Shown: in pieces, positions 36,467-45,152 of the stretch
Layout: each line of letters begins with the position of its first letter
Position numbering within the stretch: position 1 is the first letter of the stretch
NCBI GenBank assembly: GCA_965220775.1
Contig: OZ244845.1
Span: forward strand, 2,852,001-2,916,000
Origin: G963664835 sp965220775
Lineage (GTDB): Bacteria; Chloroflexota; UBA6077; FW602-bin22; JBCLEL01
Reading direction: 5' to 3'
Length of the DNA: 64,000 nt
Made by a program: the position numbers and the translations under genes
Notes under the pieces: model-generated
The model's input: the letters and a program-made list of their open reading frames with translations, nothing else
Told to the model about the DNA's origin: nothing
Database searches by the model: none

Positions 36467-36586
36467 ATGCGACGAATTGCCGACCTAACTGAGGTGGAAG
36501 CGCTGTCGACCACTGTTCGTCTGTACGACCATCATCTCCAAAAAGACTGCACCACACTGTGGCGCGCTATCTGTGAGCGGAAATGA
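36467..36586 (+). CDS. Possible 39-aa small ORF coupled to the EamA gene
   Basis: ATG 36467 opens MRRIADLTEVEALSTTVRLY and ends ...LWRAICERK; its TGA overlaps the EamA start as ATGA. No good Shine-Dalgarno site is seen within 15 bases. The overlap suggests a leader or coupled small peptide, but chance is possible at this length. Confidence 0.3.
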   Translation: MRRIADLTEVEALSTTVRLYDHHLQKDCTTLWRAICERK

Positions 36587-37455
36587 GCCTCTTAGCACTA
36601 GCGTTGATCCTGGTTTCGGCCGGCTGTCACGCCAGTTGGAACTACCTGGCCCAATCGAGCCACGATAAATTCGCGTTTTCCTGGGCGTTCTCGCTAGTTG
36701 CGTCGGTGCTGTATCTGCCAATCGCCCTATATTACGCACTGACCGTGGAGCTGTCAGCCGAAGCCTGGCTCTTCATAGCGGGGACCATCGTCCTCCATGC
36801 ACTTTACTTTTACGCGCTAAATCAAGCTTACACTCACGGCGATCTTTCGCTTACCTATCCGATAGCGCGGGGCTCTGGGATGATGCTGGTGCCGGTACTG
36901 GCCGCCGTCGCCCTCGATGAACGAATATCGATTCAAGGCGCAATGGCGATTATTGTAATCCTCGCCGGCATCTTCATCGCCCATCTCCGAGGCACAACCG
37001 GCGTATGGCTAACAGAAACGAGGCGCGCGGTTACCGAGCCCGGCACGCGCTTTGCGCTACTGACCGGCCTCACTATCGCCTGCTATAGCACCTGGGACAA
37101 GCACGGGGTCAGTCTTGCGCCAGCGCCGTTTTACACCTATTTCGTCTTCTTATCTTGGCTTTTGTTCGGAGGTATAGACGTTCTAATGCACAGACGGCCG
37201 GCGCTGGGCCACCTATTCGCCAAACGAAAGCGGGCAATTATTGCCGCCGGCGTCCTGGCGCCACTGGCCTACGGCTTAGTATTGACCGCCCTGACGTTCA
37301 GTCGCGTGAGCTACGTGGCGCCGGCCCGGGAATTCGGTGTTGTGATAGGTGCCGTCATGGGGATAGTGATCGGAGGAGAGCCGCACGGCAAGAATCGGCT
37401 CTTCGGTGCTAGCTTGATCGCTGCGGGAGTGATCGCGCTAGCTCTGGCCCCGTAG
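36583..37455 (+). CDS. EamA/DMT-family transporter
   Basis: 290-aa membrane protein with about ten hydrophobic segments in two EamA halves. ALNQAYTHGDLSLTYPIARGSGMML (about 84-108) and SYVAPAREFGVVIGAVMGIVIGGE near the C-terminus are the paired conserved regions of the drug/metabolite transporter superfamily. The substrate is unknown. The start ATG overlaps the stop of a 39-codon ORF. Confidence 0.85.
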   Translation: MSLLALALILVSAGCHASWNYLAQSSHDKFAFSWAFSLVASVLYLPIALYYALTVELSAEAWLFIAGTIVLHALYFYALNQAYTHGDLSLTYPIARGSGMMLVPVLAAVALDERISIQGAMAIIVILAGIFIAHLRGTTGVWLTETRRAVTEPGTRFALLTGLTIACYSTWDKHGVSLAPAPFYTYFVFLSWLLFGGIDVLMHRRPALGHLFAKRKRAIIAAGVLAPLAYGLVLTALTFSRVSYVAPAREFGVVIGAVMGIVIGGEPHGKNRLFGASLIAAGVIALALAP

Positions 37456-37494
37456 AGGGCACCCTATCGTTATGAACGTCCGAGAGCCTGCGTA

Positions 37495-37818
37495 TCAGGT
37501 TGCGTTGAGGTGATTCGTACCGTTGTTGGAGTTTGTACCGTGGTGTTCGGCCATAGCGAACAGCGTCCCTCCACGCTTTGCGCTGTCGGGTATAGTGGGA
37601 GCACTCTCTTTGTCCGAACCGGGTTTGGGGGAATTCGCTTGGACTGACGAGCTAGCATTCTTGAGCTCGTCTATCCGTGCCTGCGCCTGCGTAAGCCGTT
37701 CTTCCAATCGGACTTCTAGTTCCAGCAGTAAGCTGATCATCTCCTCGGCGTGCTTCTGGATGGCCTCACGGGTTTGCCGCAACTCAATCTCCATTTCGCG
37801 AGCCATTTGCATTGTCAC
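37495..37818 (-). CDS. Hypothetical coiled-coil protein
   Basis: 107 aa. Residues 1-53 are a heptad-rich charged helix (MAREMEIELRQTREAIQKHA and on), followed by a Ser/Pro/Asn-rich disordered tail. The coiled-coil pattern argues for a real protein. There are no recognisable domains and no operon partner; it is convergent with the EamA gene with a 39-bp gap. Confidence 0.45.
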   Translation of the reverse strand: MTMQMAREMEIELRQTREAIQKHAEEMISLLLELEVRLEERLTQAQARIDELKNASSSVQANSPKPGSDKESAPTIPDSAKRGGTLFAMAEHHGTNSNNGTNHLNAT

Positions 37819-38275
37819 TATGTATTGGTACCTCCATACACCTATTCAGTGCGCAGTTTGAGCGAATCGCTCCGGCGTCTACGATGCCGGAGTATCATGC
37901 ACGTGTCGAACCAACTTCGCGGGCTTCGAAGGACCCTGCGGGGAACAGTTAAGAGGGGCCGCTTGAAGAGAGTGTTCAACCAACCCCACATTCACAACCT
38001 CCACCCCACCGTTGACTGGACCCAAGGATTGTCGCGACCCCGACGCTGATCATAGGAGGGCGTACCGAAGTTGTCGATTAACCAGTCGTTAAAAGTCGAC
38101 CGTCTCCGCGTTCTCTTACGGCCTTTCAACGAATCGCGCCTTCGCTTCAAATTCCAATCCGGACCTCTTCCTTCCCGGCCGGCGAAATCGCGTCGCAACG
38201 AGCGCCTCGCCGGTCTCTCCTATCCACATGCGGCCCAGTCTCATACCGCGAACGCCGGACACTGAGTGAAGTCCT
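37819..38275. other. Intergenic gap, nothing recognised
   Basis: About 457 bp upstream of the VOC-family gene. Several short frames are open on both strands but none has family features or a supported start. Confidence 0.4.
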
Positions 38276-39169
38276 ATGACTGACCTGTTTCTGGATCACG
38301 TCCTCATCGCAGTAAACGATATTGACGAGGCCGGCCGTACCTTCTCCGAATACCTGGGATTTACAGTTACTCCACAAGGCAGCCACCCCGACCGGGGTAC
38401 TTGTAACCGGCTGATCGTGTTCGAATCGGAGTATTTGGAGCTCATCGCCGTGCAAGAGTCTGACCTCGCGTCGAGGCACAGACCCGACTTGATTTCCTTC
38501 TTGGCGCAAAGGGAGGGGCTCTACATGTTCGCCTTGGGCACGCGAGACATCGATCGGACGATAGAGTCGCTTAGGCTGCGAGGAGTAGGCGTCCATGACG
38601 CTACCGTCGGATCCAGACTAGCTGACTCCGATAAGGGTGGGTACAGCTGGCGTTCGGCTGCAGTTGAGCCCAGAGTCGTCCCAGGATCCGCGACCTTCCT
38701 GATCCAGCACGATCAGACGATCGCCGAGCGATATCAAGAGCCGGCAAATCCGACCCAGCACCCAAATGGCGCACTGAGGGTGGCTCAGGTGACACTTGCG
38801 GTCGAAGACGCTCGCGCCGCCGCCGCGCGCTGGCAACAGCTTTTCAAGGTGCCTGCCGGGCCAGAGTCTACCGCCAGACACGTGCTCGGCGACGTCAGAC
38901 GTGCCGCCGTCCGGCTCGGCAATTGCGATATAGAATTCGTCTCGCCCCAAGGCCCGGGACCTATACATGATATCCTGAGTTCGTTCGGGGAGTACCCTGT
39001 CATGATCTCCATAGTCGTCAGCGACATCAGGAGAACGCTCAGGGATCTGAAGTCGAGAAATGAAGTCGAGCTGAGGATAATCGACGAAGGCGATAGAAGG
39101 TCCTGCTTGCTCGAGCCGGCCGGCAACCACGGCCTGTTTCTGCTACTGGTCGATGCGGCCGCAAGCTAA
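38276..39169 (+). CDS. VOC-superfamily glyoxalase-like protein
   Basis: 297-aa protein with two related halves. The first starts FLDHVLIAVNDIDEAGRTF and ELIAVQ follows about 50 residues on, the opening of a Glyoxalase_3-type (PF13468) domain. The second starts RVAQVTLAVEDARAAAARWQ (about 167). Metal-binding residues are plausible (H8, E56) but not certain. It lies 112 bp upstream of a PF06684-type gene and a GlcD-like oxidase in the same direction, suggesting a small catabolic operon. Confidence 0.75.
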   Translation: MTDLFLDHVLIAVNDIDEAGRTFSEYLGFTVTPQGSHPDRGTCNRLIVFESEYLELIAVQESDLASRHRPDLISFLAQREGLYMFALGTRDIDRTIESLRLRGVGVHDATVGSRLADSDKGGYSWRSAAVEPRVVPGSATFLIQHDQTIAERYQEPANPTQHPNGALRVAQVTLAVEDARAAAARWQQLFKVPAGPESTARHVLGDVRRAAVRLGNCDIEFVSPQGPGPIHDILSSFGEYPVMISIVVSDIRRTLRDLKSRNEVELRIIDEGDRRSCLLEPAGNHGLFLLLVDAAAS

Positions 39170-39281
39170 TCGGGCAGGCAATTGTACCGTTATCAACGAC
39201 AGGATAGGAGACCTTTGTAGCGCCGCTGCAACCTACACAGCATAAAATCGCGTCGCATTGAGCTTTGGAGGTGTTCAAGAC

Positions 39282-39821
39282 TTGGAGATAAGACGCATAC
39301 TCACTATTGTTGACGACAACCCGAACGAGCCCGGCCAGCCGGCGATGAGAGTCGCCACTGCCGCCGCAATAAAAAATCCGCTCGTCGAGCATTACGACGA
39401 GGACTTGGAAAAGTTGCTGGACATGGGCGGGACCTTGGGCAAAGTTCTGGCCGAAAAGGCCCTGAATATAGTAGGCAATGTGCAAATAATGAGCGTAACC
39501 AAGGCGGCGCTCGTGGGAACGGACAGCGAGTTCGAACATGCGGCCGCGCTCATCCACCACAAGTTCAGCACCTCCGTGAACGATACCCTGGGAGACCTGC
39601 CGGAGATCCTTCCTTCCAAGAAGGCTCAGGGAGGTCCAGGGGCCATTCTGTCGATCCCTATGGCTCATGCTTCATCCGGTAGCGCCGCTTTCGAAATCCG
39701 CCTACAAGGCTCCCCGCAGCCCGACGAGATTGTCGTAGCCCTAGCATTGAACTGCGCCAGCGCACCGACGATTGGGAAAGTCGACGCGTCTGGGGAGGGT
39801 TCAGCCGGCTCGGTCGGCTGA
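39282..39821 (+). CDS. Amino acid synthesis family protein (PF06684/DUF1185-like)
   Basis: 179 aa. I recognise the family from IRRILTIVDDN, AAAIKNPLVEHYDEDLEKLL, KAALVGTDSEFEHAAALIHH, LPSKKAQGGPGAILSIPMAH and PDEIVVALAL. Despite the family name its activity is poorly defined. TTG 39282 is chosen because GGAGG lies about ten bases upstream; an earlier TTG at 39258 precedes that site. It is 17 bp before the GlcD-like gene, so the two are probably co-translated. Confidence 0.8.
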   Translation: MEIRRILTIVDDNPNEPGQPAMRVATAAAIKNPLVEHYDEDLEKLLDMGGTLGKVLAEKALNIVGNVQIMSVTKAALVGTDSEFEHAAALIHHKFSTSVNDTLGDLPEILPSKKAQGGPGAILSIPMAHASSGSAAFEIRLQGSPQPDEIVVALALNCASAPTIGKVDASGEGSAGSVG

Positions 39822-39838
39822 TCTCTCGAAACAGACCG

Positions 39839-41302
39839 ATGGGCCGCTCTGACTCCGCTCTCTCACACGCCGACGAGTTGCGCAATGAGCTGGGGTCTGA
39901 CCGCGTAATCGATGATCCGAACGAGTTGGTTTGCTACTCATACGACGCCTCCTTTCTATCTATGTTGACGCCGCGGCTCCCAGACGTAGTCGTGACTCCT
40001 CGGACAGTGGAAGACGTGAGCCGCACCTGCCGTTTCGCGTTCCAGCGCGGAATCCCGGTCACGCCCAGAGGGGCGGCAACCGGCCAAGCCGGCGGCGTGC
40101 TCCCAACACGGGGAGGCATCGTGTTGGACATGACCCAAATGGACCGCATCGTCGAGCTCGCCGCCGCCGACTTGCAGGTCTTGGTCGAGCCGGGAATCGT
40201 TCACGCCGACCTCAACACCTTCCTGGCGAAGCACGGCCTGATATTCCCGCCCGATCCCGGCAGCAGCCGGATGTGCACGGTCGGAGGTATGGTGGCGAAC
40301 AACTCGCGCGGCATGAGAGCCATCAAGTACGGTTCGACCAGCGATTATGTACTTGGCCTGACCGTCGTTCTGGCTGACGGCCAGGTGATTCAGACTGGAT
40401 CGATAGACTCACGCGCCTTGCAGTCATCCTCCGGCCTTGAACTGACCAAGCTATTTGTCGGCTCCGAAGGACTTCTGGGCGTCATTTGCGGTCTCCGGCT
40501 GAAGGTGATTCCCATCCCAAGGACAAGAGGGATCGTTTTGGCGGCATTCGACCAACTGGAGGCTGCCGGCGAGGCGGTCCTGGCGGTATTGCAGGCCGGC
40601 ATCCTACCCTCAGCAATCGAGATTCTCGATGAATCCGCCATCAAGGCGGTCAATATCTATAGGCCTGCCATCGCTCTTCCGCCGGCCGAGGCTATCCTGC
40701 TTTACGAAGTCGATGGCAACCCGCCTTCGGTCAGCTATGACGTGCAGGAGATCGCTCGAATAATCCAGGTCTCCGCCGCCTCGGTCGAGTGGTCCGACGA
40801 ACCGAAACGCGTCGCCGCCCTGTGGGAAGCGCGCAGCGTCGTCGGAGCAGCCTCCGGCATGATCCGGCCCGGTGCGGCCAGAGTCTATGCCGGCGAAGAC
40901 ATTTGCGTCCCTTTGCACCAAGTCCCGGCGACGTTGCGTGCGATTCAGGACTTGGCCAAACAGTATGACCTGCTCGTCGTAACATACGGACATATCGCCA
41001 GTGGAAACATCCACCCCGCTCCGGTTATCAACGTGAACGATCAGGACGAGGTCTCACGAGTTTTGGCGTTTGCGGATCAGATTCACAAGCTGGCGCGCAG
41101 GATGGCCGGCACGGTGACTGGCGAGCACGGGGTCGGCCTTACCCGGATTAGCTACATGGCCGAGGAGCACGGTCCAACCCTTGAAGTAATGCGGACCCTG
41201 AAACAGGCGATCGATCCTAGCTGGATCCTGAATCCAGGAAAGCTCTTCGCCGAAACGACACCAACAGATTCGCCCACCACCGACCGTCAAATCTTGAAAT
41301 AG
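39839..41302 (+). CDS. FAD-binding oxidase, second GlcD-like paralogue
   Basis: 487-aa GlcD-type flavoprotein. VTPRGAATGQAGGVLP (about 76-91), GGMVANNSRGMRAIKYG, GHIASGNIHPAPVI and GEHGVGLTRISYMA mirror the FAD and metal motifs of the GlcD at 3086-4513, but the two are clearly diverged. No GlcE or GlcF partner is adjacent; instead it follows a PF06684-type gene. It probably oxidises a 2-hydroxy acid of a different pathway. Its last 16 bp overlap the 3' end of the convergent HerA-like gene. Confidence 0.87.
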   Translation: MGRSDSALSHADELRNELGSDRVIDDPNELVCYSYDASFLSMLTPRLPDVVVTPRTVEDVSRTCRFAFQRGIPVTPRGAATGQAGGVLPTRGGIVLDMTQMDRIVELAAADLQVLVEPGIVHADLNTFLAKHGLIFPPDPGSSRMCTVGGMVANNSRGMRAIKYGSTSDYVLGLTVVLADGQVIQTGSIDSRALQSSSGLELTKLFVGSEGLLGVICGLRLKVIPIPRTRGIVLAAFDQLEAAGEAVLAVLQAGILPSAIEILDESAIKAVNIYRPAIALPPAEAILLYEVDGNPPSVSYDVQEIARIIQVSAASVEWSDEPKRVAALWEARSVVGAASGMIRPGAARVYAGEDICVPLHQVPATLRAIQDLAKQYDLLVVTYGHIASGNIHPAPVINVNDQDEVSRVLAFADQIHKLARRMAGTVTGEHGVGLTRISYMAEEHGPTLEVMRTLKQAIDPSWILNPGKLFAETTPTDSPTTDRQILK

Positions 41303-42906
41303 TCTTCCAAAGGGGTATTGTCCCCCAAGACCGCGGATCCGAACTTGCTTAGCTCCTCATATTCTTCCGGGCCATAGTCCCGGCTGCGAATCACTACCGG
41401 CATCGGCACCGCGTGTCCAACTATCAGAGCCTGCTGTTTCGTCTCTAGACGCGCCAGCACCGAGCGCAGAGACGAGGCCCCTGAGGTGCCGGACAACACC
41501 GCGGCAACGTCTTTCTCGTCGTCGAGCAGACAAGTGATCCGCGTCCCGATTTGCGACATTACCTCGTCATCTATTCCGCTGGGCCGCTGATCGACGACTA
41601 AGAGCGTGACGTTGTACTTGCGCATCTCGCGCGCGATGGTGCCAAAGGTCGTGAGGTTCGCAACTTCCGAGCTCAGGAACTTATGCGCCTCCTCTATGAC
41701 TATGACCAAGGGCCGGGGCTTCTCGCCCCCGGCTCCCAAAGCTATCTCGACGCGCTCGACGTACTCCTCGTGGATGCGCCTGGTCAGTATGTTTGCCACC
41801 AGAAGATACGCCTCGTAGGACTGGTAGCTGCCAAATTCCAGGACTACGTGGAATCCATGATTCAATTGGTCGATCAAATCGGTGACCTTTGTGGCAACCT
41901 GATTCGCGCTCGAGACCATGAATTCGAACCGGCTCATGCGAGTCTCTAGCTTACGATGCAAGGCATTCAGGGTTGAGGAGTTCAGATTATGACTATCCGC
42001 CATATCATCCAGATCGGCCGGCTCAGCCTCAACCAGTGATCGAAGCCAATCGGAATCCCCGTAGATACGAGCAAGCCGCCGGACGGTCTCCATCTGGGTC
42101 TCGTTTATATTGAGCATCTCGCGAAGAATCTCGATGTCCTCCGGCGTCACCTCATCGTAAGCTATCTGAATCACGCCGTCTTTCGGAGCGCCCCGCCGCC
42201 GGCTGGATTTAGGGTCCAGGGCATAGATCAACACCTTGGATCGAAATAGCTCTTTCAAACCCCTCACAGAGCCCGAGTCGGTCTCGGCCAACGGTCTCCA
42301 GCCGTAGTCATTGTGCATGTCGAAAACCAAGCTGACCGCCGCGTCGGATCGAATCAGGCCGGCCAAAAGTGTTCGTGTCAAGAACGTCTTGCCTGTGCCG
42401 GTTTTGCCGAAAACTCCCGTGCTCCGCTCGGTAAGCCGGCCGAGGTCGAGGCATACCTTGGCGTCCATGTCGAGCGGCGTTCCTATGAAGAAATTCGTAG
42501 GAGACTCGGCGCCGAAGACCTGCTCGATGTCGCTCTCGCTCGCCTCAGATATCGCGGAGAAGTGAGCCGGCACCGTCTTGACCGGCCTCGGCCCTTCGGC
42601 CAAGGCCTCCCCCTCGTCCTGGCTGATAGACAACATCGGCGTCACGTGGAGCAATCCGAAGGCGGTGGCGCCGGCCAACACATCCGCGACGTACGGATTG
42701 TCGACGCTAGGGGTCAAAGCGCCTAGGTCCTGGCTCGTGGAGCCAAGCTCTATGTCCGTCAACAGGCAAAAGAACTTCTGCTTGCGGCCGTCGGCGACGA
42801 GGTACCGACCGACAGCCAGTTCCTCGACCGATACTTCAGGATCGAGCCTCGACTGTATTCCTTCGGATAGAGAACCGCCTACAACGACTCCGAGACGAGC
42901 GCTCAT
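41287..42906 (-). CDS. HerA-like ATPase (DUF87 family)
   Basis: 539-aa FtsK/HerA-type motor. An N-terminal beta-rich HAS-barrel-like region (about 1-60, AVGRYLVADGRKQKFFCLLT) precedes a RecA-like ATPase with Walker A GKTGTGKT (167-174), Walker B LVIVIEEAHKF and a VVDQRPSGIDDEV sensor segment. HerA hexamers work with NurA in DNA end resection or in defence systems. ATG 42906 overlaps the upstream stop as ATGA. No NurA-type nuclease is adjacent; the neighbours are a barrel protein and an ECF transporter in one operon. Confidence 0.87.
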   Translation of the reverse strand: MSARLGVVVGGSLSEGIQSRLDPEVSVEELAVGRYLVADGRKQKFFCLLTDIELGSTSQDLGALTPSVDNPYVADVLAGATAFGLLHVTPMLSISQDEGEALAEGPRPVKTVPAHFSAISEASESDIEQVFGAESPTNFFIGTPLDMDAKVCLDLGRLTERSTGVFGKTGTGKTFLTRTLLAGLIRSDAAVSLVFDMHNDYGWRPLAETDSGSVRGLKELFRSKVLIYALDPKSSRRRGAPKDGVIQIAYDEVTPEDIEILREMLNINETQMETVRRLARIYGDSDWLRSLVEAEPADLDDMADSHNLNSSTLNALHRKLETRMSRFEFMVSSANQVATKVTDLIDQLNHGFHVVLEFGSYQSYEAYLLVANILTRRIHEEYVERVEIALGAGGEKPRPLVIVIEEAHKFLSSEVANLTTFGTIAREMRKYNVTLLVVDQRPSGIDDEVMSQIGTRITCLLDDEKDVAAVLSGTSGASSLRSVLARLETKQQALIVGHAVPMPVVIRSRDYGPEEYEELSKFGSAVLGDNTPLEDYFKI

Positions 42907-43562
42907 CGGCCGGCCATGCGCAGGAGCAGCGCGTCGAGCCGGATCAGGTCCCGATTGAAGAGACGCGCCAGCCGTTTGCCGCAATCGCGCCTGAACGATG
43001 CGGAGTCCTCCGCGAGCGCCGCGAACCGATCGACCGCGTCTGCAACAACTTGGTCCGCTAGAGCGGGATTCGCGACTGCCCCGACTATGAGATCTACGAA
43101 GGAGACATCTTCCATGAACCGGCGAGCGGTGCCGGAGTCCGTGACATAGACGAAGCTGTGAAGATCCGGCGGCCTTGGCGGGTATCCGTGGTGAATCACA
43201 GCGTCATTTTCGGTCTCGTAGCCTACCAGAATCGCCTCGAACTCCGTCCGAACCAGCCGGCTCAACTCCGGATGCGCCCGCCTGAGGGCTTCTTCGTCCT
43301 CGGAGTTTTCACCGCGAGCCGCCGGGCGGCGCGATGAGTCGATCGGGACGTTGCTGATCGTTGTGACAATCCCCAGAACTCTCCCCGTGCCTACCGACGC
43401 GTGTACTAGTTGGCCAAGCACCAGATGTTCGCGGTCTTGGTAGCATTCAACTGTCAATCCGGTCGTGGAGGCGGCGATCGTCTCGCCGAGCCGGTATCCT
43501 GACAACTGTCTCTTGACACTGCCACCATCGTCCAAGGCCGTTTCCAACAAGGGTCTATCCAT
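42903..43562 (-). CDS. HAS-barrel-like small partner of the HerA-like ATPase
   Basis: 219 aa from ATG 43562, which overlaps the end of the upstream ATPase gene by 8 bp. The middle, HLVLGQLVHASVGTGRVLGI, reads like a HAS barrel as found at HerA N-termini. Acidic and mixed text (about 90-150) and a helical C-terminus follow. There are no nuclease residues of the NurA kind that I can recognise. Overlap with the HerA-like gene on its other side argues for a physical complex. Function unknown. Confidence 0.6.
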   Translation of the reverse strand: MDRPLLETALDDGGSVKRQLSGYRLGETIAASTTGLTVECYQDREHLVLGQLVHASVGTGRVLGIVTTISNVPIDSSRRPAARGENSEDEEALRRAHPELSRLVRTEFEAILVGYETENDAVIHHGYPPRPPDLHSFVYVTDSGTARRFMEDVSFVDLIVGAVANPALADQVVADAVDRFAALAEDSASFRRDCGKRLARLFNRDLIRLDALLLRMAGR

Positions 43563-44313
43563 GCGAAACTCCCCCCGGCAACGTCCAAAGCGTTGGCGCA
43601 TTCACTCCGTGTGATTCTAACCAACTCGCTTGGTTTTTCAACTGAAGCCAATCGCCTTGGTAAGCGACGCGCCCATTGAGCAGCACCACGACGTAGTCGC
43701 ATACCTCGAACGCGAAATCGCTGTCGTGGGTTGCGACAATTGTCGTTTTGCCATCAACCTTCCGATCTCTCAGGACCGACCGGAGACGTTCAGCGCCGGC
43801 GTCGTCGAGGTCCTGTGTTGGTTCATCGAGACACAGTAACTCCGGGCCGGCCGCAATCGCCGATGCGATCGTCAACAACCGGCGCTCGGCCGCCGGCAAG
43901 TCGTGCGGCTTCTTCTCCAAGATCGGCAAGAGACCGAGGCGAACGGTGGCGTTTTCGACCCGCCGGCTGATTTCTTCTCTCGTTAGCCGCTGCTGACGAA
44001 GTCCGAACTCGACCTCTTGCCGGACTGTCGGTAAGAATATCTGGTCGCTCGGATCCTGAAACGTTCCGGCTGCGAGCGAAAGTATCTGACGCCCATCGAG
44101 TGTGGCAAGGTCCTCGCCATCGATCAACACGCGTCCGCTATCCGGCCGTATCAATCCGGAGCATAGAGCCAACAAGGTGGACTTGCCGGCGCCGTTCGCA
44201 CCCATGAGCGCCGCCGAGGTGCCTTTTTCAATGCCCAAGTCATCTGCAACTATGGGCGTCGCGCTGGCATCGGCTTGATAACGCGGCGCCTCGAGTTTGA
44301 CGAACGGCGGCAT
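43555..44313 (-). CDS. ECF transporter ATPase, second subunit (degenerate signature)
   Basis: 252-aa ABC ATPase. Walker A GANGAGKS (38-45), Q-loop Q86, Walker B CLDEP with D163-E164 and H196 are all intact. The ABC signature is degenerate: LPAAE (139-143) in place of LSGGQ. It follows the first ATPase by 6 bp and should pair with it. Because ATP sites form between one subunit's Walker motifs and the other's signature, this subunit supplies the good Walker set and the bad signature. Confidence 0.87.
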   Translation of the reverse strand: MPPFVKLEAPRYQADASATPIVADDLGIEKGTSAALMGANGAGKSTLLALCSGLIRPDSGRVLIDGEDLATLDGRQILSLAAGTFQDPSDQIFLPTVRQEVEFGLRQQRLTREEISRRVENATVRLGLLPILEKKPHDLPAAERRLLTIASAIAAGPELLCLDEPTQDLDDAGAERLRSVLRDRKVDGKTTIVATHDSDFAFEVCDYVVVLLNGRVAYQGDWLQLKNQASWLESHGVNAPTLWTLPGGVSHG

Positions 44314-44319
44314 CGCAGA

Positions 44320-45126
44320 CTAGCTCACCGTGGAGAAGTCGACCGGAATGGGGTCGACGTCACCCCGGTCGGCCAAAAGTATGGAGGCGGCCGGCAGGCC
44401 GGCTCGCCGCCAGCTATCAATCTCGGAACGAGGAATGCCCGCAGTCGTATGAATGCGCGAGACCAGCCGGCCGAGCTCCAACAGACGCACTTCACAAGAT
44501 AGCCCGGCGACGTAGATCAGTCGATGCTCCGTGATTAAAATAGCGCCTCCCACTCGGCGGTATTGCTCTAACGCGGCCGCCAACTGCCGGCTGTGATTGC
44601 GGTCGAGGCCGGCGAACGGGCAATCCAAGACTATCAGGCGAGAATCCTGCGCCAGAGCCGCCGCCAGGCCCACCAGCTTCTGTTCACCTCCGGATAGCTG
44701 AAAAGGGTGCCGGTTTGCAAGGTGGCCTATGCCAACTTTTTCCAAAGCAGAATTGGCGCGCCGGACAACATCGTCATCGTTGCGTCCGCGATTGCGGAGA
44801 GCCATCGCCACCTCGGCGAATACGTTATCGGCCAGCCCGCTGAGGGCCGCGGCCGGTCGTTCCGGCAGGAATCCGATGTCGCCTTTGAGCACGCCTGGAA
44901 TGGCCGGGTCGCGCCCATTGTTCTCCCAGCCGGCCTTCCCGGTGGTTACACACTCGTACAACAGTGGCAACAGGCCGGCGGCTGCCAGCGCAAGCGTCGT
45001 CTTGCCAGATCCACGCGGCCCGACGATCACAAGCATTTCACCCTGCGGCAACTCGATGCCGATGTTTTCGAGCGCCGGACTGCTCGAGCCCTGGTACGTG
45101 CATCCAAAATCAGTCAATCTAATCAC
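44320..45126 (-). CDS. ECF transporter ATPase, first subunit (no catalytic Glu)
   Basis: 268-aa ABC ATPase. Walker A GPRGSGKT (36-43), signature LSGGE (144-148) and H201 are intact, but the residue after Walker B is Cys (VLDC, C169) instead of the catalytic Glu. It starts 26 bp after the T-component gene and runs into the second ATPase. Together with the S and T genes it makes a complete four-part ECF uptake system for a vitamin or cofactor precursor. Confidence 0.87.
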   Translation of the reverse strand: MIRLTDFGCTYQGSSSPALENIGIELPQGEMLVIVGPRGSGKTTLALAAAGLLPLLYECVTTGKAGWENNGRDPAIPGVLKGDIGFLPERPAAALSGLADNVFAEVAMALRNRGRNDDDVVRRANSALEKVGIGHLANRHPFQLSGGEQKLVGLAAALAQDSRLIVLDCPFAGLDRNHSRQLAAALEQYRRVGGAILITEHRLIYVAGLSCEVRLLELGRLVSRIHTTAGIPRSEIDSWRRAGLPAASILLADRGDVDPIPVDFSTVS

Positions 45127-45152
45127 CGATCCGCACAGAGACCTCCTAGTTT

